Positions 7,870 through 16,136 of a stretch of 64,000 bases of DNA are shown here, in pieces. The first letter of the stretch is position 1. Each line of letters opens with the position of its first letter. Origin of the DNA: Tigheibacillus halophilus (GTDB lineage Bacteria; Bacillota; Bacilli; Bacillales; Amphibacillaceae); contig NZ_JBHUIZ010000005.1 of the NCBI RefSeq assembly GCF_042683165.1, forward strand, positions 310,001 through 374,000. The letters are read 5' to 3'. The notes under the pieces were generated by a model. That model did no database searches. It saw only the letters and a program-made list of their open reading frames with translations, and was not told where the DNA came from. The position numbers were made by a program, and so were the translations under genes.

Positions 7870-8498
7870 TTATATTTGTTCTGTTTTCCTAAGCATATTT
7901 TTTCCCATTCTCCATATAGCGATCCCGGTGATCCATAGTACAAGAGAAGATGTGAACCCGATGAAGGATTCCCACCCATTTATTTCATAAGCAGCGATGG
8001 TGATGTGCGTTGGCACCAGTAAAAATGTGGCACCAGTAAAAATGTGATAAGCGAAAGCATGCAAAGAAGTGTGCCAGTGATATAATATCCACTTACTTGG
8101 AACAGATGAGCAAGCGGAAAAAAGTGGATACCGACAATCAATGCCATGACAGGAAAAAAATACTCGAAATGATTGGCTGCTCCAAGGATGGCCCCGGCTG
8201 CTGCAATGAGTACAGCTTCCGCAGTAAATGTGATGCCGAATCCGAGGCCGATTCGTTTTCTGTACTGCATGTCTGATTTTGATGTCACTGCTGGTGCGTT
8301 TCGGGAAGCTCGTAACAAATGGATTCCCCCTGAACATAAAACCAGGCCAATACACACAGCGATGGCTGGTAGCCAAGGATTTCCCCAACCTTGTAACCCC
8401 CCGATGCCAATACCAGCCCAGGCAGTACCGAAAAAAGCCATGAAAAGCACACCGGTTGCTGTACCGCTTATTGCTGCTCTCGGGATAAGTCTGCTCAT
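7870..8498 (-). pseudogene. Multi-pass membrane protein gene, frameshifted by a 17-bp duplication (possibly DUF7010 type)
   Basis: The gene starts at ATG 8498 after GGGGGGAA and encodes several hydrophobic helices (VLFMAFFGTAWAGIGIGG, MALIVGIHFFPLAHLF, YYITGTLLCMLSLITFLLV). The frame is broken at 8013-8046 by an exact tandem duplication of 17 bp; the shifted frame stops at 7980. Removing one copy restores a continuous frame that reads on through VPTHITIAAYEINGWESFIG and a last hydrophobic helix to the stop at 7870, about 200 residues. The intact product would be a polytopic membrane protein; the family name is a tentative recollection. It may be a true mutation, a reversible slippage switch or an assembly error. 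Confidence 0.7.
8013..8046. repeat. Exact 17-bp tandem duplication
   Basis: GCACCAGTAAAAATGTG occurs twice back to back (8013-8029 and 8030-8046). Seventeen is not a multiple of three, so the duplication causes the frameshift in the membrane-protein gene. Confidence 0.95.
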
Positions 8499-8772
8499 AA
8501 GAATTCCCCCCATAGTTTTCTATTCCAGGACGATTCAAAAAATGATTATTCCAGCTATTTTTATTTTACATGAAAGTTTCGAATTAGTCAGGAAAATACG
8601 GAGGTGTTTGCTTAAGCTATCTGGAACGGAGGCGGAAAAGTACAGCCATTGCGCGGTATGAAGTTTTTGAAAGCATGCTTTTGAACGTGGTAGTAATTCA
8701 AGGATATCAAGATGGCAGACACGCCCATGTGCACTGCGGAAGCAACCCGAGTGCAGGCGGCATAAACATTAT

Positions 8773-9378
8773 TTATTCCGGTCTCTTCAATGGAAAGATA
8801 TCACCTATGCTGGCGTAGTTGGTACCTGCTAAACGGCTCACAGCACCTAGCCGCCGTGGATTGATTTTACCGTTTGTATAAATATCATCAGCGAAATGGA
8901 ATTGGACAACTTTTCCAATAATGAAATCCCGCAATGAATCTTGTTCCCCTAATGTGATGGCATGCTCAAGGATACATTCCATGCGAATTTTTGATTCTTG
9001 GATACCTGGAACAGATATGTTGTTGCTTTTTACAGGGGTCAGACCAGCGAGTTCTATTTCACTCTGATTCGATGGCAGACTCGCCGCTGTTTGATTGATT
9101 TGTTCTATATTATCTTCATCGGCAATGTGTACAACGAACTCTTTGGTTTCCAGTATATTTTTGGTGGTATCTTTTTTTCGGCCATCAATTCGGTTGATGG
9201 AAAGAGAAATCATAGGTGGATCCTCCCCGACAGCATTGAAAAAACTGAAAGGTGCACCGTTTAAAATCCCTTCTGCTGATAGACTCGTAACAAATGCAAT
9301 CGGTCTTGGGATAATACTTCCAATCAGCAGTTTGTAGTTTTCTTTTGCTGTATTTGAAGATGGGTTGATAGTTTGCAA
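8773..9378 (-). CDS. Flavin reductase family protein (FMN-binding split barrel)
   Basis: 201 residues of the DIM6/NTAB-like flavin reductase family, which binds FMN and reduces it with NAD(P)H or serves as an oxidoreductase. Typical motifs are IGSIIPRPIAFVTSL near residue 20-35, the NGAPFSFFNAVGEDPPMISLSI region, and a C-terminal NPRRLGAVSRLAGTNYA. Start is TTG at 9378, with AAAGGAGG at good spacing. It stands alone; the upstream neighbour in the same direction is cysteine synthase, about 185 bp away. The physiological partner is not evident. Confidence in the family is high. Confidence 0.85.
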   Translation of the reverse strand: MQTINPSSNTAKENYKLLIGSIIPRPIAFVTSLSAEGILNGAPFSFFNAVGEDPPMISLSINRIDGRKKDTTKNILETKEFVVHIADEDNIEQINQTAASLPSNQSEIELAGLTPVKSNNISVPGIQESKIRMECILEHAITLGEQDSLRDFIIGKVVQFHFADDIYTNGKINPRRLGAVSRLAGTNYASIGDIFPLKRPE

Positions 9379-9562
9379 GAATATACCTCCTTTCGCTTCA
9401 GTTATAGAAAATGGTACCTTCTTTGAAAGCGAAATGCAATGAATCGATCTTCTCCAGGAAGGACACTTTTATCCGTTTGGGGTAAAGTAAAAGCAGCAAC
9501 TCTGATGGATGCACTAGTTATAACACCAGACTGGCAGACGGGTTGGTGCCGCGCTTCTAACA

Positions 9563-10498
9563 TTAATTTTCAAATTGAAACAAGTCACTGGTAAGGTAGC
9601 GCTCTCCTGTGTCAGGAGCCATACAGACAACGGTTTGATCCGGAGAAAGCCGTTTTGCCACCTGCAGTGCTGCGAATACAGAAGCGCCGCTGGAAGGGCC
9701 AACCAATATGCCTTCTTCAGCTGCAAGACGGTGCACGGTCTCATAAGCTTCCTCATCCTCTATCTTGAAAATTTCATCGTATATGTTTGTATTCAAAATC
9801 GGCGGGACGAAACCTGGACTCGTTCCGACAAGCTTATGCTTTCCTGGTGCTTCACCGGATAAAACTGCAGAACCTGAGGGCTCTACAACGTGAACGGTTA
9901 TGTTGTCATCATACGATTTCAATGCTTCCCCTGTCCCGGTGATCGTGCCGCCAGTACCCGATGTTCCAACAAACGCGGCGAGTTTTTTTCCGTATTCCTC
10001 CATAGCTGCGATGATTTCCGGGGCGGTCGTTATTCGGTGAATGTCTGGATTGGCCTCGTTCTCAAATTGCATTGGTATGAAGCTGTTTGGAATTTTTTCA
10101 GCTATTTCCCGTGCTTTTTGAATGGACCCCGGCATTTTTTCTGCACTCGGTGTCAAGACAACTTCTGCACCGTATGCCTGTAATAATTGGATTCTTTCTG
10201 CAGTGGAGTTATCCGGCATGACGATGATCGCGCGATAGCCCCTCGCGGCAGCATTCATGGCCAGACCGATTCCTGTGTTTCCTGAAGTGGGCTCAATGAT
10301 GGTGTATCCTGGTTTCAGTAAACCGTCCTGTTCAGCTTTTAGAATCATATGATAAGCGGCTCGATCTTTGACACTTCCGCTTGGATTAAAGTATTCCAGT
10401 TTAACAAAAACTGCTGCCCCGTCATTAGCTGGAAGTCTATTCAATTTGACTAACGGAGTTTCTCCAATCAATTCTGCAATATTATTTGCAACTCGCAT
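9563..10498 (-). CDS. cysK: Cysteine synthase (O-acetylserine sulfhydrylase), PLP-dependent
   Basis: Forms cysteine from O-acetylserine and sulfide. 311 residues beginning MRVANNIAELIGETPLVKLN. The PLP lysine lies in PSGSVKDRAA (about residue 45), the substrate loop is TSGNTGIGLA, and the phosphate-binding glycine loop is GTSGTGGTITG. The C-terminal GPSSGASVFAAL is typical of CysK/CysM. Start ATG 10498 follows AAAGGATG; two upstream in-frame codons precede that site. Bacillus often carries several paralogues, so the exact symbol is a best guess. The product is cytosolic. Confidence 0.88.
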   Translation of the reverse strand: MRVANNIAELIGETPLVKLNRLPANDGAAVFVKLEYFNPSGSVKDRAAYHMILKAEQDGLLKPGYTIIEPTSGNTGIGLAMNAAARGYRAIIVMPDNSTAERIQLLQAYGAEVVLTPSAEKMPGSIQKAREIAEKIPNSFIPMQFENEANPDIHRITTAPEIIAAMEEYGKKLAAFVGTSGTGGTITGTGEALKSYDDNITVHVVEPSGSAVLSGEAPGKHKLVGTSPGFVPPILNTNIYDEIFKIEDEEAYETVHRLAAEEGILVGPSSGASVFAALQVAKRLSPDQTVVCMAPDTGERYLTSDLFQFEN

Positions 10499-10765
10499 AC
10501 TGCACATCCTTTCTCTTCGGCAAATATACCTTCATTATAACAAAGTTTATCTGACTATACACAGTAAAATACTATGAATTGGTGTGGTGTGAGGTTCCTG
10601 AATATAAACAAAGGTACGGGTATGAAATCGCTGTTTGTTTAGAGCAAATCATGCATTGCCATTTAAATACCAATCCACTATACTAGCTTCAGCAAAACGC
10701 ATTTATGAGTCTATGGCAATAACCGTAAACGACACGAAATGAGCCAAAAGAGAGGAAAAGATAAC

Positions 10766-10990
10766 ATGACATTTGAGGAGATATTACCTGCATTAAAGTC
10801 TGGAAAGAAAGTGGTTCGTGAAGGCTGGGGCGGGGCAGAACTGTATGTAAAGCTTATCGGCCGAGGTCAGTATGATGGGGAAAAGCTCAACCCTTATTTC
10901 TTGATCAATGTACGTGGCGAAGGATATACGATGTTCACTCCTGCCGTTTGTGATATTTTGGCAGAGGATTGGAAAATGGTGGCGAAATAA
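10766..10990 (+). CDS. DUF2829 / Tad2-like small protein
   Basis: 74 residues covering a whole DUF2829 domain: MTFEEILPALKSGKKVVREGW at the N terminus and the characteristic DILAEDWKMV close to the end. Start is ATG 10766 with AGAGGAAA upstream; an earlier in-frame ATG at 10739 has no ribosome site. From memory, the same domain (now called Thoeris anti-defence 2-like) is found in phage protein Tad2, which sequesters cyclic ADP-ribose-type immune signals. Most DUF2829 proteins are uncharacterised, and I see no prophage or Thoeris gene here. It lies 15 bp upstream of the SDR gene and may be co-transcribed with it. Confidence 0.75.
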   Translation: MTFEEILPALKSGKKVVREGWGGAELYVKLIGRGQYDGEKLNPYFLINVRGEGYTMFTPAVCDILAEDWKMVAK

Positions 10991-11005
10991 GGCATGGTGC
11001 ATAAC

Positions 11006-11761
11006 ATGAAGTTTACTGAGTTTGCAGGAAAAAAAGTATTTATTACTGGAGCAGCATCTGGAATCGGGCGGGCACAGGCCGTTGCTTTTTTGGAAAATGG
11101 CGCAGATGTGTTTGCATTGGACGTACAGGAAAAGGGGTTACAGCAGCTCGCTTGCGAATATGAGGGAAAATTTGGCTATACTGCTGGTGATGTGGCAGAT
11201 AAAACGGCGGTTAAACATGCGGTTACAGCTGCATTGGCAGCATTTGGCCGACTTGATATTCTTTTGAATACAGCTGGTGTACTTGATGGCTATGCCAAAT
11301 CGTTAGAAACCGATGAAAAACTATGGGATGACGTTTTGAATACGAACCTTAAGGGGACGTATATGGTGACGAATACCGTGCTTCCTTCCATGCTTGCTCA
11401 AAATCAAGGAGTTGTGGTGAATATGGCATCGATAGCAGGACTAGTTGCGGGTGGAGGCGGCGCAGCATATACTGCTTCCAAACATGCTATTATCGGTTAC
11501 ACAAAGCAGCTTGATATGGATTATTGCCGGGAAGGTATCCGTGCGAATGCTATCGCGCCTGGTGCGATTCAAACACCGATGAACCAAGCGGATTTCGCCG
11601 GAGATGGTACGATGGCGAAGCGGGTAGCGGAGGAAACACCTGCGGGAAGGTGGGCCCTGCCGGAGGAAGTCGCGAATTTGTCGCTTTTTTTAGCAAGTGA
11701 AGCAGCAGATTATATACATGGCGCTGTCATGCCAATTGACGGCGGCTGGACAATGAAATGA
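11006..11761 (+). CDS. SDR family oxidoreductase (3-oxoacyl-ACP reductase / glucose dehydrogenase-like)
   Basis: A classical short-chain dehydrogenase of 251 residues. The cofactor loop is FITGAASGIGRA near the N terminus, the structural motif is NTAG (NNAG in most relatives), the catalytic Ser is in NMASIAGLV, and the catalytic pair is in YTASKHAIIGY. It ends with a GAVMPIDGGW motif, common in FabG-like SDRs. Start is ATG 11006, with GGTG six bases upstream; ATG 10994 is possible. It follows the DUF2829 gene closely and is ended by a strong hairpin. Substrate unknown. Confidence 0.85.
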   Translation: MKFTEFAGKKVFITGAASGIGRAQAVAFLENGADVFALDVQEKGLQQLACEYEGKFGYTAGDVADKTAVKHAVTAALAAFGRLDILLNTAGVLDGYAKSLETDEKLWDDVLNTNLKGTYMVTNTVLPSMLAQNQGVVVNMASIAGLVAGGGGAAYTASKHAIIGYTKQLDMDYCREGIRANAIAPGAIQTPMNQADFAGDGTMAKRVAEETPAGRWALPEEVANLSLFLASEAADYIHGAVMPIDGGWTMK

Positions 11762-11775
11762 ATATCTTGAACTTT

Positions 11776-11822
11776 AAAAAAGGGTACCTGCGGATAGAAT
11801 TGTTTATCCGCAGGTACCTTTC
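11776..11822. terminator. Bidirectional terminator between SDR gene and glpK
   Basis: Perfect 14-bp stem GGTACCTGCGGATA / TATCCGCAGGTACC with an A run before and a T run after, between convergent genes. Confidence 0.92.
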
Positions 11823-11863
11823 TACGTTTTATGCATGTTTTTCCACTATCCATGCTGGGAATT

Positions 11864-13354
11864 TTACTTAAATGCGCGGGTTGCTTCAACCGCTTTTTTC
11901 CATCCGGCATATAAAACATCACGATTAGCATCATCCATTGTATGATGAAAGCTTTGATCTACTTTCCACTGCTTTGCAATTTCTTCTTTATCCTGCCAAT
12001 ATCCTACTGCAAGGCCAGCCAGATATGCAGCGCCTAGCGCCGTTGTTTCATTAACAACTGGCCGCTCAACCGGAACGCCAAGCATATCACTTTGGAATTG
12101 CATTAAGAAATTGTTCTTCACTGCACCGCCATCTACACGGAGTGCTTTCAGCTCAATGCCTGAATCAGCATTCATTGCATCCAAGACATCCTTTGTCTGA
12201 TATGCCAGTGACTCTAATGTGGCGCGAATGAAGTGTTCTTTTGATGTGCCACGTGTGAGCCCAAATACGGCTCCACGAGCGTCACTGTCCCAATAAGGCG
12301 CACCCAGGCCAACAAATGCAGGCACCAGATACACACCATCCGTGGATGATACTTTTGTTGCATATGCTTCACTCTCTGGGGCATTGTCGACCAGATTCAA
12401 TCCATCGCGAAGCCACTGAATAGCGGAACCTGCAACAAAGATACTGCCTTCCAGCGCATATTGCACTTTTCCGTCTATACCACATGCCAGTGTGGTGAGC
12501 AAGCCGTTTTGTGATTTTACTGCTGTTTCTCCTGTATTCATTAATAAGAAACACCCAGTGCCATACGTATTTTTTGCCATACCTTCTTCAAAGCAGGCCT
12601 GGCCGAATAAAGCTGCTTGCTGATCTCCTGCCACCCCGGCAATAGGCACTTCATGACCGAAAAAGTGATAATCCACTGTATGGGCATAAACTTCTGAAGA
12701 TGATTTTACCTCTGGAAGCATACACTTTGGTACTGTTAAGATTTCCAACAGTTCGTCATCCCACTCCAAGTCGTAAATGTTATACATCAGTGTTCTGGAT
12801 GCATTTGTGTAATCTGTGACATGTGCCTTGCCACCAGATAATTTATAGATTAACCATGTATCGATTGTACCGAATAACAACTCGCCTTTTTCAGCTTTCT
12901 CACGTGCGCCGTCAACGTTATCCAGAATCCATTTCACTTTTGTCCCGGCAAAATAAGGATCGATTAACAAACCAGTCTTATCTCTGAAAAGATCATTGTA
13001 GCCTTTTTTACGTAATTCTTTGCAAATATCTTCCGTTTGGCGGGATTGCCACACAATAGCGTTGTAGACAGGCTTTCCGGTAGTTTTATCCCAAACGACC
13101 GTTGTTTCACGCTGGTTCGTAATGCCAATACCAGCGATATCACTTGGTGAAATATTACCTTTTTGTAGAACATTTGCGACTACGCTTAAAATAGAAGTCC
13201 AAATTTCGTTTGCATCATGCTCTACCCAGCCTGGCTCTGGAAAGAATTGTTCAAATTCACTTTGTGCGGTGTCCACAATTTCCCCGTCATGATTAAATAA
13301 AATAGCTCTTGAGCTGGTTGTACCTTGGTCTAAAGATAAAATATATTTTCCCAT
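11864..13354 (-). CDS. glpK: Glycerol kinase
   Basis: Phosphorylates glycerol to glycerol-3-phosphate with ATP. 496 residues, the normal length. The start MGKYILSLDQGTTSSRAI holds the phosphate-1 motif of the FGGY kinases. GITNQRETTVVWD, GVAGDQQAALFGQ and LRVDGGAVKNNFLMQ, all typical of GlpK, are also present. The histidine-containing HFIRATLESLAYQ region (phosphorylated by HPr in Firmicutes) is present, so PTS control of activity is likely. It lies 46 bp downstream of glpF in one operon. Regulation by glycerol via the leader before glpF is expected. Confidence 0.97.
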   Translation of the reverse strand: MGKYILSLDQGTTSSRAILFNHDGEIVDTAQSEFEQFFPEPGWVEHDANEIWTSILSVVANVLQKGNISPSDIAGIGITNQRETTVVWDKTTGKPVYNAIVWQSRQTEDICKELRKKGYNDLFRDKTGLLIDPYFAGTKVKWILDNVDGAREKAEKGELLFGTIDTWLIYKLSGGKAHVTDYTNASRTLMYNIYDLEWDDELLEILTVPKCMLPEVKSSSEVYAHTVDYHFFGHEVPIAGVAGDQQAALFGQACFEEGMAKNTYGTGCFLLMNTGETAVKSQNGLLTTLACGIDGKVQYALEGSIFVAGSAIQWLRDGLNLVDNAPESEAYATKVSSTDGVYLVPAFVGLGAPYWDSDARGAVFGLTRGTSKEHFIRATLESLAYQTKDVLDAMNADSGIELKALRVDGGAVKNNFLMQFQSDMLGVPVERPVVNETTALGAAYLAGLAVGYWQDKEEIAKQWKVDQSFHHTMDDANRDVLYAGWKKAVEATRAFK

Positions 13355-13400
13355 TACAGGATGTCTCCTTTAAATATTATTTTTAAAAATGAAAATGTGT

Positions 13401-14231
13401 TTAAACAGCATGCTTTGAAATATTGCCTTCTGCAGAATCTTTTTTTCTAAGCTCTATTACTAATGCTGCAATAAATATCACGGCCATTACGACGGAAGCT
13501 ATCCAAAAACCCGCTGTGTAATGTTTTTCAAAAATGGAACCATAGAAAAGCGCGCCATAGACCCCGCCGAAAATCGGTCCAACTACAGGAACCCAGGCAT
13601 ATTTCCAATTGGACGGCCCTTTACCAGGGATTGGCAGCAGAGCGTGGGCAATCCTGGGACCTAAATCACGTGCAGGATTTATGGCATAACCAGTCGGTCC
13701 TCCAAGTGACATGCCGATTGCAACAATTAACAAACCAACGATAGCTGGATTCAAACCTTCTGTAAATTGATTAGCACCGATAAACATTAATCCCATGACC
13801 AGGACGAACGTACCGATAATTTCTGTAATGAGGTTGGCTAGTGGGCTGTCTACCGCTGGACCGGTTGCAAAGACACCCAACTTTACCCCTTGATCTTTTG
13901 TAACACGCCAATGTGCCAAATAAGCAAAAAACACAACGACAGCGCCAATGATTGCCCCTATCATTTGTGCAGTAATATATTCAGGAACTTTACTCCAAGG
14001 GAAGTCGCCTGCAACCGCAAACCCTAACGTAACTGCCGGGTTCAGGTGGGCATCGGAAAAATTACCGGATGCATAAACTCCCATGGTAACCGCGAGCCCC
14101 CACGCAATCGTAATGACAACATAGCCACCGCCTTTACCGCCTGATTTGCTTAAATTAACCCCTGCAACTACTCCGCCGCCAAAAATAATTAAAATCATTG
14201 TACCGATTATTTCAGCCATAAATTCTGACAT
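13401..14231 (-). CDS. glpF: Glycerol uptake facilitator (aquaglyceroporin)
   Basis: A membrane channel for glycerol, 276 residues. Both aquaporin signatures are present: AHLNPAVTLG in the first half and YAINPARDLGPR in the second, where the Asp after NPAR marks glycerol facilitators. Six transmembrane helices are visible. Start is ATG 14231 with GGAAGGGGAA upstream; the open frame continues further upstream through non-coding leader. It forms the glpFK operon, preceded by a leader terminator and a sigma-A-like promoter. Confidence 0.96.
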   Translation of the reverse strand: MSEFMAEIIGTMILIIFGGGVVAGVNLSKSGGKGGGYVVITIAWGLAVTMGVYASGNFSDAHLNPAVTLGFAVAGDFPWSKVPEYITAQMIGAIIGAVVVFFAYLAHWRVTKDQGVKLGVFATGPAVDSPLANLITEIIGTFVLVMGLMFIGANQFTEGLNPAIVGLLIVAIGMSLGGPTGYAINPARDLGPRIAHALLPIPGKGPSNWKYAWVPVVGPIFGGVYGALFYGSIFEKHYTAGFWIASVVMAVIFIAALVIELRKKDSAEGNISKHAV

Positions 14232-14322
14232 ACTTATTCCCCTTCCATCATGGTAGTATGAATACGTTCCCAAAGAAACGAACAGATAACAAGATTGCGC
14301 GCGCAAGTGTGGATGAAGGACA

Positions 14323-14383
14323 CAAAAAAACCGCACTATAACAATTGCTGCTTTTTAGAAAAAAAGCAGATGATATAGTGCGG
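14323..14383 (-). promoter_or_regulatory. glpF leader with conditional terminator (GlpP-type antitermination target)
   Basis: On the minus strand CCGCACTATA pairs with TATAGTGCGG, with an inner CTGCTTTTT / AAAAAGCAG arm, and is followed by a run of eight T. It sits between the promoter and glpF. In B. subtilis, glpFK is controlled by the antiterminator GlpP acting on such a leader. The GlpP gene is not in the window. Confidence 0.75.
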
Positions 14384-14423
14384 GCTCCTGATCTCCATCA
14401 CGTACTCTTAACTTGTTGAGTCA

Positions 14424-14452
14424 AGGTTACACCTTTGTGCAAGCGTTGTCAA
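14424..14452 (-). promoter_or_regulatory. Promoter of glpFK with a possible overlapping cre site
   Basis: Minus-strand -35 TTGACA (14447-14452), a 17-bp spacer and -10 TAACCT (14424-14429). TGACAACGCTTGCA, overlapping the -35, matches the CcpA cre consensus with one mismatch, suggesting catabolite repression as in B. subtilis glpFK. Confidence 0.7.
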
Positions 14453-14623
14453 TGGTTTTTTCTTGAAGTAATGGTCACCGAAAACTTAAGCGGGACAGTG
14501 ATTGACGGGGTAAAAAAAATAAAAATGCGCGCTGGAAAGTGACTCTGATATAATAAGCACGCAGGCAAAAAATACTGATATTGATGGGGATCTCAGCAGA
14601 CAGCATGTTGATATAAACCTGCA

Positions 14624-14694
14624 CTGCGGCACTTAGTCTTCCTTTGGTCGCAGTTATTACTAAAATAGCTTAATCGTTATTTTACAAAGGAGAA
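14624..14694 (+). ncRNA. PreQ1-II (COG4708-type) riboswitch before queT
   Basis: A 7-bp stem pairs CTGCGGC (14624-14630) with GTCGCAG (14647-14653). The loop carries ACTTAGTCTTCCTTT, and TATTAC follows. A small AT-rich hairpin forms between 14662-14669 and 14676-14683, and then ACAAAGGAGAA. TCCTTT in the loop (14640-14645) can pair with AAAGGA of the ribosome site (14686-14691). This order (stem, pyrimidine loop, TATTAC, embedded hairpin, sequestered Shine-Dalgarno) is that of the preQ1-II class. It would block translation of the preQ1 transporter when preQ1 is bound. Confidence 0.8.
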
Positions 14695-14699
14695 ATAAA

Positions 14700-15209
14700 A
14701 TGAATAAATCAATTTCCCGCCCAACCTCAAGCACCTCTGTATTAGAGTTGACAAAAATTTCCATTGTGGTCTCGCTGTACGTTGTTGTGACGGCATGGCT
14801 GGCTGTTTTCAGCTTTGGCATGATCCAGCTGCGGCTTTCGGAAATGTTCAACTACCTTGCTTTATATCACAAGCGCTACGTCATCGCAGTGACGCTTGGC
14901 GTCATATTCGCCAACCTGATGTCGCCGACTGGATTATTGGATGTACCCATTGGCGGCGTGTCCACATTTCTTGTATTGGTTCTCTGTCGATACATAACCA
15001 GAAACATCAAACATCATGGTACCAAGCTGGCTGTTACAGCCATGATCTTTGCTCTGTCTATGTTTACTGTAGCGGGGCAACTGACTATCATGCTTGATTT
15101 GCCATTTTTCTACACATGGTTGTCTGTTGGAGCAGGAGAACTGCTGTCTATGGCCATTGGTGGTATTTTCATATATTTTCTCAGTAAAAAGATTGATTTC
15201 ACACGTTGA
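14700..15209 (+). CDS. queT: QueT family queuosine-precursor (preQ1) ECF transporter S component
   Basis: 169 residues with about five membrane helices. QueT proteins bind preQ1 and pair with a shared ECF energy module encoded elsewhere. Family hallmarks are FGMIQLRLSEMFNYLALY near residues 40-57 and the following VTLGVIFANLMSP region. ATG 14700 follows AAAGGAG, which is itself part of the riboswitch expression platform. The gene is monocistronic, ending at a hairpin. The riboswitch and the transporter identity support each other. Confidence 0.9.
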   Translation: MNKSISRPTSSTSVLELTKISIVVSLYVVVTAWLAVFSFGMIQLRLSEMFNYLALYHKRYVIAVTLGVIFANLMSPTGLLDVPIGGVSTFLVLVLCRYITRNIKHHGTKLAVTAMIFALSMFTVAGQLTIMLDLPFFYTWLSVGAGELLSMAIGGIFIYFLSKKIDFTR

Positions 15210-15221
15210 ATACCAAGTAGG

Positions 15222-15263
15222 GGGTGCTGACAAAGCACCTTTTTTGGAAAGGTGCTTTTTACA
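15222..15263. terminator. Overlapping terminator hairpins after queT
   Basis: GGTGCT (15223-15228) pairs with AGCACC (15234-15239) before a T run. The same AAAGCACC can instead pair with GGTGCTTT (15251-15258), followed by TTT. The two hairpins share one arm and serve the convergent queT and rsbR-like genes. Confidence 0.8.
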
Positions 15264-15281
15264 ATGCCGGACACTTGTCCG

Positions 15282-16136
15282 TCAGTCTATTTTTTGCAGC
15301 ACGTAACGGTTCTTAAGTGCCTGAAGAAGAGAACTGGAAGTATTGATTTTTGAAAAGTTTATGCCCAATTGTACAGCTGTCTGGGCAATTTCCGGGCGGA
15401 TCCCAGTGATGGTTGTCTGGGTGCCAAGCAAATTGAGAATATTGGTCAATTGGAAAATTTGATTGGCTACCATTGTGTCAATGATAGCTACGCCGGATAA
15501 ATCGATGTACAAACTTGTGATCCCGGTTCTGACGCATTTAGCCGGTACATTTTCTATAATTGTCTGGGCACGGCATGTATCAATGTCGCCAACCATCGGT
15601 AGGATTCCAGTGGTTTCCGTGATTTTGATAATTGGGGATCCCAGTTCGTTAATCAATTCCTGCTGCGCGCTGAGACGATCGTTCATAAGTTTGAAATACG
15701 TTTCAGAAAAAGCGATGTACAGTTCATCAAATGCGAGGTGGATGGTGTCGCTCCAATCTGCTACGATGTGTGCCGGTATTGCTGGCTTGTGCATTTCCAA
15801 AAAGTGCTCCACCTGCTGCCAAAATACTTTTCGTACCTTGCTTAGCGCGCGCAGTACATCCGGAATTGGCGTAGCAGTTGCAACCCGGCTTTTTGCAACA
15901 ACATGAGCCCATTCGTTTTTCTTTTTTTCGAAGTTGCTTTTGTCGCCAAACAGACTGCTGATGATGGTCTGATTCGTGATCGTGTTTTGCTCGCGCAGTT
16001 CCTGCTCTGTTTCCTTGCTTGCGTTGGCGGAATAGATCGAGCCTTTGGTTTGGTCACGAAGAGCGAGCCATTTGTCTGTAATGGTTGCTATACTATCTTC
16101 CAGATATGTATGTAGTTCTTCGTTCAAATCTGTCAT
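15282..16136 (-). CDS. RsbR-family stressosome protein (STAS domain co-antagonist)
   Basis: 284 residues with an N-terminal RsbR-type non-haem globin sensor (about 1-155), a linker helix (about 145-165) and a C-terminal STAS domain (about 165-275). Both threonines phosphorylated in B. subtilis RsbRA by RsbT have equivalents: Thr187 in GDIDT and Thr221 in DLSGVAIIDT. GIRPEIAQTAVQLGI is a strong RsbR signature. It would sit in the stressosome and affect sigma-B release. No rsbS, rsbT or sigB genes are near, so it is a solitary paralogue (RsbRB/RC/RD-like). Confidence 0.9.
   Translation of the reverse strand: MTDLNEELHTYLEDSIATITDKWLALRDQTKGSIYSANASKETEQELREQNTITNQTIISSLFGDKSNFEKKKNEWAHVVAKSRVATATPIPDVLRALSKVRKVFWQQVEHFLEMHKPAIPAHIVADWSDTIHLAFDELYIAFSETYFKLMNDRLSAQQELINELGSPIIKITETTGILPMVGDIDTCRAQTIIENVPAKCVRTGITSLYIDLSGVAIIDTMVANQIFQLTNILNLLGTQTTITGIRPEIAQTAVQLGINFSKINTSSSLLQALKNRYVLQKID

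Noticed and set aside
7870..8538. 222-residue frame covering the broken membrane-protein gene
   Set aside because: Its first three quarters is the wrong frame of the membrane-protein gene; only the last part is the true continuation after removing the 17-bp duplicate.
8539..8772. Short plus-strand frame after GGAGG near 8600
   Set aside because: Only about 17 codons, and the purine-rich site is three bases from the start.
14550..14623. PreQ1-I riboswitch before queT
   Set aside because: The compact preQ1-I hairpin and its A-rich tail are absent; the preQ1-II pattern just downstream fits far better.
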